Assembly (NCBI GenBank): GCA_015490475.1
Contig: WFXT01000095.1
Span: forward strand, 1-44,405
DNA: 44,405 nucleotides
Direction: 5' to 3'
DNA from: Bacteroidota bacterium
GTDB taxonomy: Bacteria > Bacteroidota > Bacteroidia > JAADEI01
Numbering within the stretch: the first letter of the stretch is position 1; every line of letters begins with the position of its first letter. The translations under genes were made by a program, and so were the position numbers. Below, one piece after another: positions 1 through 7,961 of this stretch. The notes beneath the pieces were generated by a model. The model did no database searches. It had not been told where the DNA came from and saw only the letters and a program-made list of their open reading frames with translations.

Positions 1-2
1 AT

Positions 3-454
3 GTGAAAGGGAGCGAAGTTTTATTCATGCGAGCAGATGATACTACCAAATACTTAATATATACTGATATTTTGAACGATGAGCCCATGGCAAGTAAATA
101 TGAAGCTCATGGAGATGCTCAAATTCATCTGCCGGAGGAGCAGACCTTATCTGTCGCCGTATAGAATCTAGTGTAAAATATGGTCCCCCCTCTGCTGTTG
201 CAGGAGCATGGTATGAAGAGTGCGGACCTGGCCTTTATTTAAGGCTTCAAAGTTATGAAACAGACCCTGGACAGTTTGATAATGCAATAGGCTTCATATG
301 GCGTGCAACAAATAACGATGGTTGTTCTTATGATGATAACGCAGGAGGAATAGCTATCTGCACAATCCCCTTTGTTGAGGCATGGAACTCTTATCCTAAT
401 GATTTTTATGCACAAAATTTCTGCGGTTCAGCAATGTTAGTATTTGTACGATAA
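3..454 (+). pseudogene. 3' end of an unrecognised gene, apparently frameshifted
   Basis: A reading frame open from the left edge runs to a TAG at 162-164. A second frame, open from about position 109, continues to a TAA at 452-454. Both translations look protein-like: the first contains KYLIYTDILNDEPM, the second contains CGPGLYLRLQSYETDPG and ends NFCGSAMLVFVR. Neither has a convincing own start in the overlap, so the simplest reading is one gene broken by a missing base between about 109 and 164. It could also be a sequencing or assembly error, or two unrelated gene ends. The family is not recognised. The second part is rich in Cys, Trp and Gly, as in extracellular proteins of this phylum, which is only an impression. 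Confidence 0.4.
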
Positions 455-705
455 CGGTATACATATGCTATGGTTTATCGCTTCCGTTGCCACGTCTATT
501 TCCACTGCCCTGCATACATACACACGGACGGCAATCAGTGGCATCCAACCAAATGGACAGAGTGGTTCAGGAAGTCCCACTGGGACGAAATGCCCGTGAT
601 GGGAAGTGTAAAGCTCTTCGTAGCATGTTTTGTGACAAAATGTTTAATGATTTCAAAAGGCATGTTTAGGACGCAAGGTAACTTAACGAAGAAAGTATTT
701 GGAAA
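455..705. other. Non-coding or degenerate stretch before the hydrolase gene
   Basis: No reading frame here looks like a real gene. Short frames of 60 and 79 codons overlap each other and have unnatural composition (many His, Trp, Arg and Cys). The stretch probably holds the upstream region of the hydrolase that starts at 706, but no clear TAnnTTTG promoter box was found. A small perfect hairpin (5-bp stem, 3-nt loop) lies at 574-586 and has no T-run after it. Confidence 0.4.
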
Positions 706-3528
706 ATGAAGTCAATATCCTTGATACCAGAAACAGGTAGCATAGCTAAAACTCTAACAACGACTCTTTTGACTTTCGGTTTACTGGGTAGTAACATAAT
801 TTTGCATGCTCAACCCTTTACACTCGGTCAGATGACATCTTGTTACCAGTATTATGTTCCCATGAGCGATACCACCTATCTGGCTACTGATGTATGTATG
901 CCCATATTATCCAGTGATTGGGTTGTTCAGGACCTTACATTTCAGGGAGTTCCCCTAAATCCACTTACTATTGCTAAGCAGGGACAGCAAATTTTTTGGT
1001 TTCCTGAACAAAGCAACCCATGGCAACTGCCCGCTGTCCTTACCAGAACACCTTATGGGAAGTACAAGCTACATAGTCAACATCAGCTGGTTACTATAAT
1101 GGGTTACATGAGCGTCATTCAGGATGTGCGTGGTAGGTACAAATCAGGTGGGGTATATCTTCCCATGTATAGCGACAATTGGGACAAAACACCATATGTG
1201 CCTTCAGGATGGTATCATCCTCTGGATTTAACAGGTGGCGACGCCAACAAGCACCAGGATGGCTATGAAACCATTCTTTACATAGCTGATTCTTTACAAT
1301 GGCACTACATTGATACCTTCAACTATCCAGAATACATGAAAATTTCCAATGGTAAGATAGCAATGGTGGGTCCCTCGGCACTTGGCAATACACAATTCAT
1401 GGCTGCTGCCACCAAACCTACTCCTTATTTACGAGCCTTGATGCCCATTGTAGCAAGCACCGAACAATGGATAATGGGCAACATGAACGGTATGTTCAGA
1501 GAAGGACTTATAAATTCCTGGCTTGGGAAAGCTTTCGTGGATTATCAGTGGACAGTAGGACCGGCAGACGTAAAGGACACGATACACACGTTAAATGATT
1601 TTCCAGCTCCCTATAACATATCTCCCGTTGCAGTGTGGCAAAAAGCAGTTGACTTTTGGGCAGTGGATAACAATGTTCATGAACCATGGTCCTTTGCAAG
1701 GGCAGTGATAGATGTCAGCAAAGCCCCCATTTCTCCCGACTCTTCCAGATATGAATACCTTGACCTGCCCATATATAATGTAAACGGTTGGTGGGACATA
1801 TACAACTATGCTCAATTGCAAGCATGGCTGTTGACACGAAAGCACTCCGATACTGCTCGCTTCTTTCAAAAACTTATCATAGGTCCCTGGGCTCACCACA
1901 CCATAGGGAAAACAACAACTGGAGACATGACATACCCTGAGAATGTATATGACCCACTGGGACCCGATTTTACAAGCGACAATCCTAATATACCACGTCT
2001 TCTGGGTGCCGAACCAATGCAATGGTTCAGACAGTGGCTGGGAACCCCACATTTCGTTTTACTACCAAATCCGGAGTGGCAACTGGCAACAACATATCTG
2101 GGACAAAACATATACGTTATGGTTCCAGCAGATACATACTCCATAGCATATCATGAATTCATCAATTTCCTGAATGGTGTGGGACCCCTTGATAGCCTGC
2201 CCATTAGGATAAAAGGTGCCGAACTGCTCGGATATGACTCCAACACCATTTATTACATTGATATTTCGCCTACTGGAAATTCGGTATTTGGAGACACTTT
2301 GGGCATAGTTTTAGACTCTAATCAAGTGAATTTTGACGAGAGGGCTCCCGATGGTATTCCTGCCGGACGCTTCTATATAGCAGGTCCCGATGACAACTCT
2401 GGCGGCAACTGGTGGTTAGTGGCCGATACCTTCCCGCCCCCTTACATTACTAATTATAAACTCTATTTGCATCCGAATGACTCTGCATTTCTCGTCCCGC
2501 CAAAAGATAGCGCTACTTTGGTATTTTACACGGACCCTAAAAACCCTATCTACACAATAGGTGGACCCAACCTGCGAATCAGGGTTCCGGACAGTTCACG
2601 ACGCAGTCAAGGACAGATGCTGATGAATGACCCACAATGGGAACATCTAACTTATCATAGTGACACCACGCTACCAAATGGTGATGTTTACAAAAGAATG
2701 CTTGTATTTACTACGCCACCCATCACAGACTCCGTTACTATAATTGGATTTCCAACGGTAGAGTTCTGGGCTGGTGGTTTCCCAGTTGATAATGTGCTTA
2801 CCGATTCCTTTGACATGGACTTTATAGTCAGAATTATTGATGTCTATCCAGACGGACGTGAATACTATGTTTTTGAAGGTGCCGTCAATGGCAGAGCAAG
2901 AGAATATGCCAGACTTTTTGCAGAAGACCATCCCTTTGCCGATACAGCTAAATATTCTAACCTGGCGGCAAATAGACTATACCATTTCAAATTTAGAACA
3001 TTCCCTATTGGTTATACCTTCGGTTCCGGACACAGGATTAAGGTCGTCATCACAGGAAGCAATCATCCATTATATCAGTCTAACCCACATGTGCCCCTTG
3101 AATCAGGAGAATTCTTCAGAGTTTCTCCTTCTCAAATGGACACAGCAACATATATATTTAGAGGAACTCCTGTTAAAGCAAGACCTGCGGTACAATACAT
3201 ACATATAGACCCCGGCATGCCTGCATCCATAACATTACCTGCGTTGGGAACACCAACTATTCCAGACCCTTATATCTCTTCTGTTCAACAAACACGTCAA
3301 GACCAAGATAATATTTTTGTTTTCGTTAAAGATGGTTACATATTCCTTAATACACTTAATAGCAATGGAATATGGCAATTGTATTCTGTTGATGGGGCTC
3401 TCCTTCAATCCTTAAATATATTACCAGGAACAAAGACTGTAATAAGATGTCCAACCAGCTCACTATTAATGTGGAAGTTAATAACTGACCGGCAAATAGA
3501 ACAATCAGGAAAAGTAATATGCCGTTAA
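706..3528 (+). CDS. Secreted CocE/NonD-type alpha/beta hydrolase (peptidase S15-like) with probable T9SS sorting tail
   Basis: A 940-residue serine hydrolase related to X-Pro dipeptidyl peptidase S15, cocaine esterase and cephalosporin-acid acylases. A signal peptide covers about residues 1-36 and ends in HAQ. The catalytic domain carries the family landmarks: QDVRGRY (139-145), the nucleophile motif GPSALG with Ser224, the acidic residue in GWWD (Asp364) and the histidine in GPWAHH (His397 or 398). Residues from about 650 to 870 fit the C-terminal jelly-roll domain of this family, including GSGHRIKV. The last 80 residues (WQLYSVDGALLQSL onward) resemble a type A type IX secretion sorting domain, so export to the cell surface or medium is inferred. 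Likely substrates are peptides, esters or amides; the exact one cannot be told. The gene stands alone. Confidence 0.85.
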   Translation: MKSISLIPETGSIAKTLTTTLLTFGLLGSNIILHAQPFTLGQMTSCYQYYVPMSDTTYLATDVCMPILSSDWVVQDLTFQGVPLNPLTIAKQGQQIFWFPEQSNPWQLPAVLTRTPYGKYKLHSQHQLVTIMGYMSVIQDVRGRYKSGGVYLPMYSDNWDKTPYVPSGWYHPLDLTGGDANKHQDGYETILYIADSLQWHYIDTFNYPEYMKISNGKIAMVGPSALGNTQFMAAATKPTPYLRALMPIVASTEQWIMGNMNGMFREGLINSWLGKAFVDYQWTVGPADVKDTIHTLNDFPAPYNISPVAVWQKAVDFWAVDNNVHEPWSFARAVIDVSKAPISPDSSRYEYLDLPIYNVNGWWDIYNYAQLQAWLLTRKHSDTARFFQKLIIGPWAHHTIGKTTTGDMTYPENVYDPLGPDFTSDNPNIPRLLGAEPMQWFRQWLGTPHFVLLPNPEWQLATTYLGQNIYVMVPADTYSIAYHEFINFLNGVGPLDSLPIRIKGAELLGYDSNTIYYIDISPTGNSVFGDTLGIVLDSNQVNFDERAPDGIPAGRFYIAGPDDNSGGNWWLVADTFPPPYITNYKLYLHPNDSAFLVPPKDSATLVFYTDPKNPIYTIGGPNLRIRVPDSSRRSQGQMLMNDPQWEHLTYHSDTTLPNGDVYKRMLVFTTPPITDSVTIIGFPTVEFWAGGFPVDNVLTDSFDMDFIVRIIDVYPDGREYYVFEGAVNGRAREYARLFAEDHPFADTAKYSNLAANRLYHFKFRTFPIGYTFGSGHRIKVVITGSNHPLYQSNPHVPLESGEFFRVSPSQMDTATYIFRGTPVKARPAVQYIHIDPGMPASITLPALGTPTIPDPYISSVQQTRQDQDNIFVFVKDGYIFLNTLNSNGIWQLYSVDGALLQSLNILPGTKTVIRCPTSSLLMWKLITDRQIEQSGKVICR

Positions 3529-3832
3529 ACTTTAAGAAAAGTAGAAGAAAAAATTATCGGTTTGACACGTCTCTACTCCAGGGAAAAGGAAGATACTTCA
3601 CCTAAACATAAGACTTTCTCTATTCTCATCTTGTTCATACGATTGATGTCAACTTTAGTGCTTTATACATTAGATGATATTGTCGCGCAAATCTGTATAA
3701 CTTAACAAACTGTATAGCTCTAAAATAAAAAATCCTAACATCCATAATTTCATTTCTAAGATACTCTAACATCTCCAATACAACAAATCTCCTACCTTTG
3801 CTATTGAATATGTTGAATTAAATGCACTTGTT
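3529..3832. other. Intergenic region of about 300 bases with one promoter candidate
   Basis: This AT-rich stretch separates the hydrolase from the aldehyde dehydrogenase gene. No gene and no hairpin plus T-run terminator were seen. Two direct copies of CTGTATA sit at 3693-3699 and 3710-3716, 17 bases apart, of unknown meaning. A TAnnTTTG box at 3793-3800 is the probable promoter for the downstream genes. Confidence 0.6.
3793..3800 (+). promoter_or_regulatory. Bacteroidota-type -7 box TACCTTTG
   Basis: The octamer fits the TAnnTTTG -7 element read by the Bacteroidota primary sigma factor. Transcription would start near 3807, giving a leader of about 26 nt before the ATG at 3833. No good TTTG -33 element was found at the expected distance, so the call rests on the -7 box and its position. 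Confidence 0.5.
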
Positions 3833-5200
3833 ATGGCTTTTAAAAGCATAAACCCTGCGACAGGGAAAGTTATCAAGGAAATTCCAGAAGACAAGAGTAA
3901 AGCAATTGAACAGAAAATACAGAAAGCTCACAAAGCATTTAGAGAATGGAGAACTACAATCATATCAGAGCGCACCTCACTACTATTGAAGCTTGCTGAA
4001 ACCCTTGAAAGGAATTTAGAGCCTTTGTCAAGACTCATCACCGAAGAGATGGGCAAACCAATAAGACAGGCAGAAGCAGAAGTAAAAAAATGTGCGTGGG
4101 TATGCAGACACTATGCTGAAAAAGCCCCCGTCCTGCTTAGTGAAAAAACCGTAGACACCGATGCTTCTTTTTCGGCAGTTAGGTATGAGCCGCTTGGTGT
4201 GATTCTCGGTGTTATGCCATGGAATTTTCCCCTCTGGCAGTTCTTCAGATTTGCTGTTCCTGCTATTGCAGCAGGAAACACAATAGTATTAAAACACGCT
4301 TCCAATGTCCCTCGCTGTGCTCTCGCAATACAAGACATTTTCAGGGAAAGTGGAGCTCCCGAAGGACTCGTTGAAGTCCTTATGATTCCTTCCAAGAAAG
4401 TTAAAGATGTTATAAAGCATGAATTGATCAGAGGAGTTAGCCTCACAGGAAGTACTGAGGCAGGGATTAAAGTTGCTCAAGAGGCTGGAAAACATCTTTT
4501 ACCCTCGGTAATGGAATTAGGGGGCTCGGACCCGTTTATAGTGCTTGAAGATGCTATTTTACGGGATGCAGCACGCATAGGTATTATAGCCAGAATGCAA
4601 AACAACGGTCAAAGTTGCATTGCAGCAAAAAGATTTATCGTAGCAGACGTGGTAGCTCCCAAGTTCACTGAACTAATGAAGGAACAAATCAATAGACTCA
4701 AAGTCGGTGACCCAATGGACCCTGAAACAGACGTCGGTCCATTGGCACGAAAAGACCTTGTGGACACCTTACATGAACAGGTGAAAAATTCTGTAAAGAA
4801 AGGCGCTAGGGTGCTCGTCGGTGGTAACAAGATCAAAGACCTTCCGGGTTTCTACTATGCCCCAACACTAATGATTGATGTGGTGCCCGGAATGCCAGTT
4901 TTTGATGAAGAAACCTTCGGTCCCGTGCTACCTATCACCGTCGGACACTCGGTTGAAGAGATGATAGAATTGGCAAACAAAAGCCAATATGGTCTTGGGG
5001 CGAGCATCTGGACATTGGACAAAGACTTGGCAACACAATTAATTTCAGAGCTTGAAACAGGAATGGTGTTTGTCAATGCGATGGTACGTAGTGACCCCCG
5101 ATTGCCATTTGGGGGCATTAAAAAGAGTGGCTATGGCAGGGAACTGGGCGACCATGGAATTTACGAATTTGTGAACATAAAAACTGTGTGGATAGATTAA
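3833..5200 (+). CDS. NAD(P)-dependent aldehyde dehydrogenase, probably succinate-semialdehyde type
   Basis: A 455-residue full-length member of the aldehyde dehydrogenase superfamily, oxidising an aldehyde to a carboxylate with NAD(P). Landmarks are MPWNFP with Asn131, the general base Glu228 in MELGG, the nucleophile Cys262 in NNGQSC, and the EETFGPVLP motif near 363. The length and the start INPATG match the short succinate-semialdehyde dehydrogenase group (YneI/GabD-like), commonly annotated in Bacteroidota. Substrate specificity is inferred from overall resemblance only. It is followed after 11 bases by a PLP enzyme gene, so the two are probably co-transcribed, although no shared pathway is obvious. 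Confidence 0.88.
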   Translation: MAFKSINPATGKVIKEIPEDKSKAIEQKIQKAHKAFREWRTTIISERTSLLLKLAETLERNLEPLSRLITEEMGKPIRQAEAEVKKCAWVCRHYAEKAPVLLSEKTVDTDASFSAVRYEPLGVILGVMPWNFPLWQFFRFAVPAIAAGNTIVLKHASNVPRCALAIQDIFRESGAPEGLVEVLMIPSKKVKDVIKHELIRGVSLTGSTEAGIKVAQEAGKHLLPSVMELGGSDPFIVLEDAILRDAARIGIIARMQNNGQSCIAAKRFIVADVVAPKFTELMKEQINRLKVGDPMDPETDVGPLARKDLVDTLHEQVKNSVKKGARVLVGGNKIKDLPGFYYAPTLMIDVVPGMPVFDEETFGPVLPITVGHSVEEMIELANKSQYGLGASIWTLDKDLATQLISELETGMVFVNAMVRSDPRLPFGGIKKSGYGRELGDHGIYEFVNIKTVWID

Positions 5201-5211
5201 AAACACAACCG

Positions 5212-6189
5212 ATGAACAGATTTAGCAACATACTGGAGACAATAGGAAACACACCTCTGGTTAAGTTAAACAGGGTCGTTGAAGACATTGAAGCAGAGGT
5301 CTATGCCAAGGTAGAATACTTCAATCCCGGTCAGTCAATAAAAGACAGAATAGCAAAGCACATCATTGAGAGGGCAGAACAAGAAGGGCTACTGAAACCC
5401 GGAGGAACAATAATAGAGGCAACGAGTGGCAACACAGGAATGGGGCTGGCTCTAATCGCCGCTATTAAGGGATATAAGTGCATCTTCACAATTCCTGATA
5501 AGCAATCTCAATCCAAAATAGACGCTTTAAAAGCATTTGGTGCCGAAGTTGTGGTTTGCCCTACCGCTGTTCCCCCCGAAGACCCCCGTTCCTATTATGA
5601 AGTAGCAAAGCGACTTGCCAGAGAAATTCCAAACTCCTTCTTGGTAAATCAATATTTCAATCAATGGAATCCTGAAGCACACTATCTATCCACAGGACCT
5701 GAAATATGGAAGCAAACAGAAGGAAGAATAACACATTTCGTAGCGGGTGTGGGAACAGGGGGCACAATCAGTGGCACAGGTAGATATTTAAAAGAAAAAA
5801 ATCCCAACATAAAAGTTCTGGCAGTTGACACTGAAGGGTCTATCCTGACACACTATTTCAAAACAGGAGAAGAAAGACCCGACCTCGCGAGGCCATATCT
5901 GACAGAGGGAATAGGCGAAGACCTCATACCTGCAACTCTTGACTTTTCCGTTATTGATGATTTTGTTCAGGTTGGAGATAAGGAGAGTGCATTGGCAGCA
6001 CGGGAGCTAACCAGAAAAGAGGCAATATGGGCTGGGTGGTCCTCAGGGTCAGCACTCGCTGGACTGAGAAAGTACAAGCATTACTTCAAGAAAGGAGATG
6101 TTGTTGTTGTAATATTCCCCGACCATGGAAGTAGATACCTCGCCAAGATATATAATGATGAATGGATGAAGCAACAAGGCTGGTTATGA
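5212..6189 (+). CDS. Cysteine synthase / cystathionine beta-synthase-like PLP enzyme
   Basis: A 325-residue fold-type II PLP enzyme. The cofactor lysine is Lys44 in SIKDR. The substrate loop TSGNTGMG is at 71-78, the phosphate-binding loop GVGTGGTISGTG at 179-190 and the C-terminal GWSSGSA at 275-281. The stretches EGIGEDLIPATLDFSVID and FPDHGSRYLAKIYND resemble the catalytic core of cystathionine beta-synthase, but no regulatory CBS pair follows. It may make cysteine from O-acetylserine and sulfide, or condense serine with homocysteine; the sequence does not decide. The start at 5212 was chosen because family members begin close to 'NILETIGNTPLVKL', and an upstream ATG at 5188 would overlap the aldehyde dehydrogenase gene. 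Sulfate-activation genes lie further on, which fits a sulfur role. Confidence 0.85.
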   Translation: MNRFSNILETIGNTPLVKLNRVVEDIEAEVYAKVEYFNPGQSIKDRIAKHIIERAEQEGLLKPGGTIIEATSGNTGMGLALIAAIKGYKCIFTIPDKQSQSKIDALKAFGAEVVVCPTAVPPEDPRSYYEVAKRLAREIPNSFLVNQYFNQWNPEAHYLSTGPEIWKQTEGRITHFVAGVGTGGTISGTGRYLKEKNPNIKVLAVDTEGSILTHYFKTGEERPDLARPYLTEGIGEDLIPATLDFSVIDDFVQVGDKESALAARELTRKEAIWAGWSSGSALAGLRKYKHYFKKGDVVVVIFPDHGSRYLAKIYNDEWMKQQGWL

Positions 6190-6206
6190 GCCCTTTACCC
6201 GACCCA

Positions 6207-6443
6207 TCATTTAGACAAATAACTAATTATCCACAGAATAGCACTTAAAAGTAGTGATAGCAATATACTGGTAGCAAGCGGAAAATAGAAAACGAAGTTA
6301 TCTCGCTTAATAACTATATCACCCGGTAACTTACCAATAAAAGGGATTTTTCCAATAAGCAAGAACAAAAAGCCTATAAATATCATAATTACGCCAAGGA
6401 ATATGAAGAACTTGCCAAATGGACTTAAGGAATTGGGTTCCAT
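6207..6443 (-). CDS. Small DUF2905-family membrane protein
   Basis: A 78-residue protein with two predicted membrane segments (about residues 8-28 and 53-75) joined by a short loop with GKLPGDIVIKRDNFVFYFP, the signature of the DUF2905 family of unknown function. The start at 6443 was chosen because the longer frame would run into the tRNA-Pro gene. It converges with the PLP enzyme gene, separated by only 17 bases. Confidence 0.8.
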   Translation of the reverse strand: MEPNSLSPFGKFFIFLGVIMIFIGFLFLLIGKIPFIGKLPGDIVIKRDNFVFYFPLATSILLSLLLSAILWIISYLSK

Positions 6444-6459
6444 AGGTAACTCATGAATG

Positions 6460-6534
6460 TCGGGGCGCCCGGATTTGAACCGGGGACCTCCTGCTCCCAA
6501 GGCAGGCGCGCTAACCGGACTGCGCTACGCCCCG
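6460..6534 (-). tRNA. tRNA-Pro, anticodon TGG
   Basis: Read on the minus strand, the sequence folds as a complete cloverleaf. The acceptor arms CGGGGCG and CGCCCCG pair fully. The anticodon stem CCTGC/GCAGG closes the loop CTTGGGA with anticodon TGG at 6499-6497. The T arm is CCCGG-TTCAAAT-CCGGG. The discriminator base is A and CCA is not encoded. The C1 start and the TGG anticodon are typical of proline tRNA, which reads CCN codons. Confidence 0.95.
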
Positions 6535-6563
6535 TCCCTATAACCTAAACTCACTAACAACTT

Positions 6564-7901
6564 TTAGGTTGCTGTTTGTTCCACGTGCGACACACCACGA
6601 ATGAACCATTCGTAAGCTTCCCCCACAACAAAGACGCTTCCCGTGATGAGCACTACTGCGTTTTCCCGTTTTGCACGGATAATTGCCTGTTTAATCCCTT
6701 CTGCAACTGAGCCTGCTACAAAAACCTCAGTCGTGTCAGATGTCAACTGCTTTATTTCTTCTACTAATTCCATTAACTTCTTAGCCCTTGGAACATTGGC
6801 TTCAACTGCATAGATTCCCTTAACACGTCTCACAAGTGGTTCAAAATGAGATATTTTCTTATCGCCTGAAATACCAAAAACTGCGAATATCTTTTTATTT
6901 GTAAGCAGATTATCTATGTTATGGGCTAACATTTTGACAGCCTGTTCATTATGAGCAATATCTGCAATTACAAGAGGTTTTAGTGCCCATATATCCCACC
7001 TGCCCGCCCATCCTGTTAAATCTTTGAACATAGCAAATGCTTCATAAGTCTTATCTATCTTCATTTTGACCAGACCCTTTGCATCCAGCACTTCTGCAAC
7101 TTTCAAAACAGTCTGAACATTATTCACATATTGTCTTCCCCCTACGGGAAGCCACAGGTCCAACTTTTCGCCTTTAACCTCTACCGAAACATTCGCATCC
7201 GAAAGCCTTATGTCCACATCCACAATATTATAATCAGCCTCATAAACGCTTGCATTGTTTAAGCGAGCAATCCTCTTTATTTCACTCATAGCATCGCCGG
7301 GAATATCCTGCCCCACCACTACTGGCACACCATGTTTTATAATACCTGCTTTTTCTCTGGCAATAGCAGTCAGTGTTCTGCCAAGAAATCGCTCATGGTC
7401 AAATCCAATGGACGTAATAACAGACACCAGTGGTTTGGGAATCACATTAGTGGCGTCAAGCCTTCCCCCCATACCAACTTCCATAATAGCAACATCACAT
7501 TGTCTAAAGAAATGAAAAGCCATGGCAACGCAAACCTCAAAGAAAGAAGCATCCACTTCCTCAATCGCCTCACGATATTTATCCACAAAATCTGATATAA
7601 GCGTCTCAGAAACAGGAACACCATTCATTTTAAAGCGCTCCCTTAAGTCAATCAAATGCGGAGATGTGTATAGTCCCACCTTCAAGCCATGCTTAATAAG
7701 GAGAGCGGAAAGCATGTGTGCAACGCTTCCTTTACCATTGGTTCCTGCAATATGTACAACAGGGACTTCCAGATGTGGGTTGTTCATAACTCTTAGTAAA
7801 TTCCTGATTCTCTGTAAACCCGGCTTGTATGCTTGAGCACCGTCCCTTTGATAGACAGGCAAGCGAGCATAAAGCCACTGCACAGCCTCTTGATAATTCA
7901 T
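6564..7901 (-). CDS. folC: Bifunctional folylpolyglutamate/dihydrofolate synthase
   Basis: A 445-residue Mur-ligase-family enzyme that adds glutamate to dihydropteroate or folates using ATP. It shows the P-loop GTNGKGS at 53-59, preceded by HIA, and the family's SPHLIDLRERF, EVGMGGRLDATNV, SIGFDHERFLG and REKAGIIK motifs. DIAHNE marks the C-terminal domain. The start at 7901 (MNYQEAVQWLYARLP) matches the usual N-terminus. The longer frame starting at 8021 would run into the divergent gene, and a TAnnTTTG box lies just upstream of the chosen start. Confidence 0.92.
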   Translation of the reverse strand: MNYQEAVQWLYARLPVYQRDGAQAYKPGLQRIRNLLRVMNNPHLEVPVVHIAGTNGKGSVAHMLSALLIKHGLKVGLYTSPHLIDLRERFKMNGVPVSETLISDFVDKYREAIEEVDASFFEVCVAMAFHFFRQCDVAIMEVGMGGRLDATNVIPKPLVSVITSIGFDHERFLGRTLTAIAREKAGIIKHGVPVVVGQDIPGDAMSEIKRIARLNNASVYEADYNIVDVDIRLSDANVSVEVKGEKLDLWLPVGGRQYVNNVQTVLKVAEVLDAKGLVKMKIDKTYEAFAMFKDLTGWAGRWDIWALKPLVIADIAHNEQAVKMLAHNIDNLLTNKKIFAVFGISGDKKISHFEPLVRRVKGIYAVEANVPRAKKLMELVEEIKQLTSDTTEVFVAGSVAEGIKQAIIRAKRENAVVLITGSVFVVGEAYEWFIRGVSHVEQTAT

Positions 7902-7925
7902 TTCTCTTGCTTTCGGCTCAGGGAA

Positions 7926-7933
7926 CAAAACTA
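7926..7933 (-). promoter_or_regulatory. -7 promoter box TAGTTTTG for folC
   Basis: On the minus strand this octamer matches TAnnTTTG. Initiation near 7919 would give a leader of about 18 nt before the folC ATG at 7901. It lies in the short gap between folC and the divergent MBL-rhodanese gene, so it also supports the shorter folC start. Confidence 0.5.
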
Positions 7934-7961
7934 TTAATATTTGCGGTATCTTATTAAGGCT

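Noticed and set aside
574..586. Small perfect hairpin GTCCC-ACT-GGGAC
   Set aside because: Too short and without a T-run or neighbouring structure to call a terminator or RNA gene.
470..709. A 79-codon frame before the hydrolase gene, and a 60-codon frame inside it
   Set aside because: Composition is unnatural (excess His, Trp, Cys, Arg), the frames overlap each other, and no family is recognisable.
1508..2146. Several 60-150 codon frames opposite or overlapping the hydrolase gene
   Set aside because: They are by-products of the strong coding frame on the + strand; their translations show no domain or signal.
3693..3716. Two direct CTGTATA repeats as an operator
   Set aside because: Seven-base repeats in AT-rich DNA are expected by chance; no further support.
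5188..5211. Earlier ATG for the PLP enzyme
   Set aside because: It would overlap the aldehyde dehydrogenase end and add 8 residues not seen before the conserved N-terminus.
6444..6500. Longer DUF2905 frame
   Set aside because: These codons lie within the tRNA-Pro gene; the internal ATG at 6443 fits the family start.
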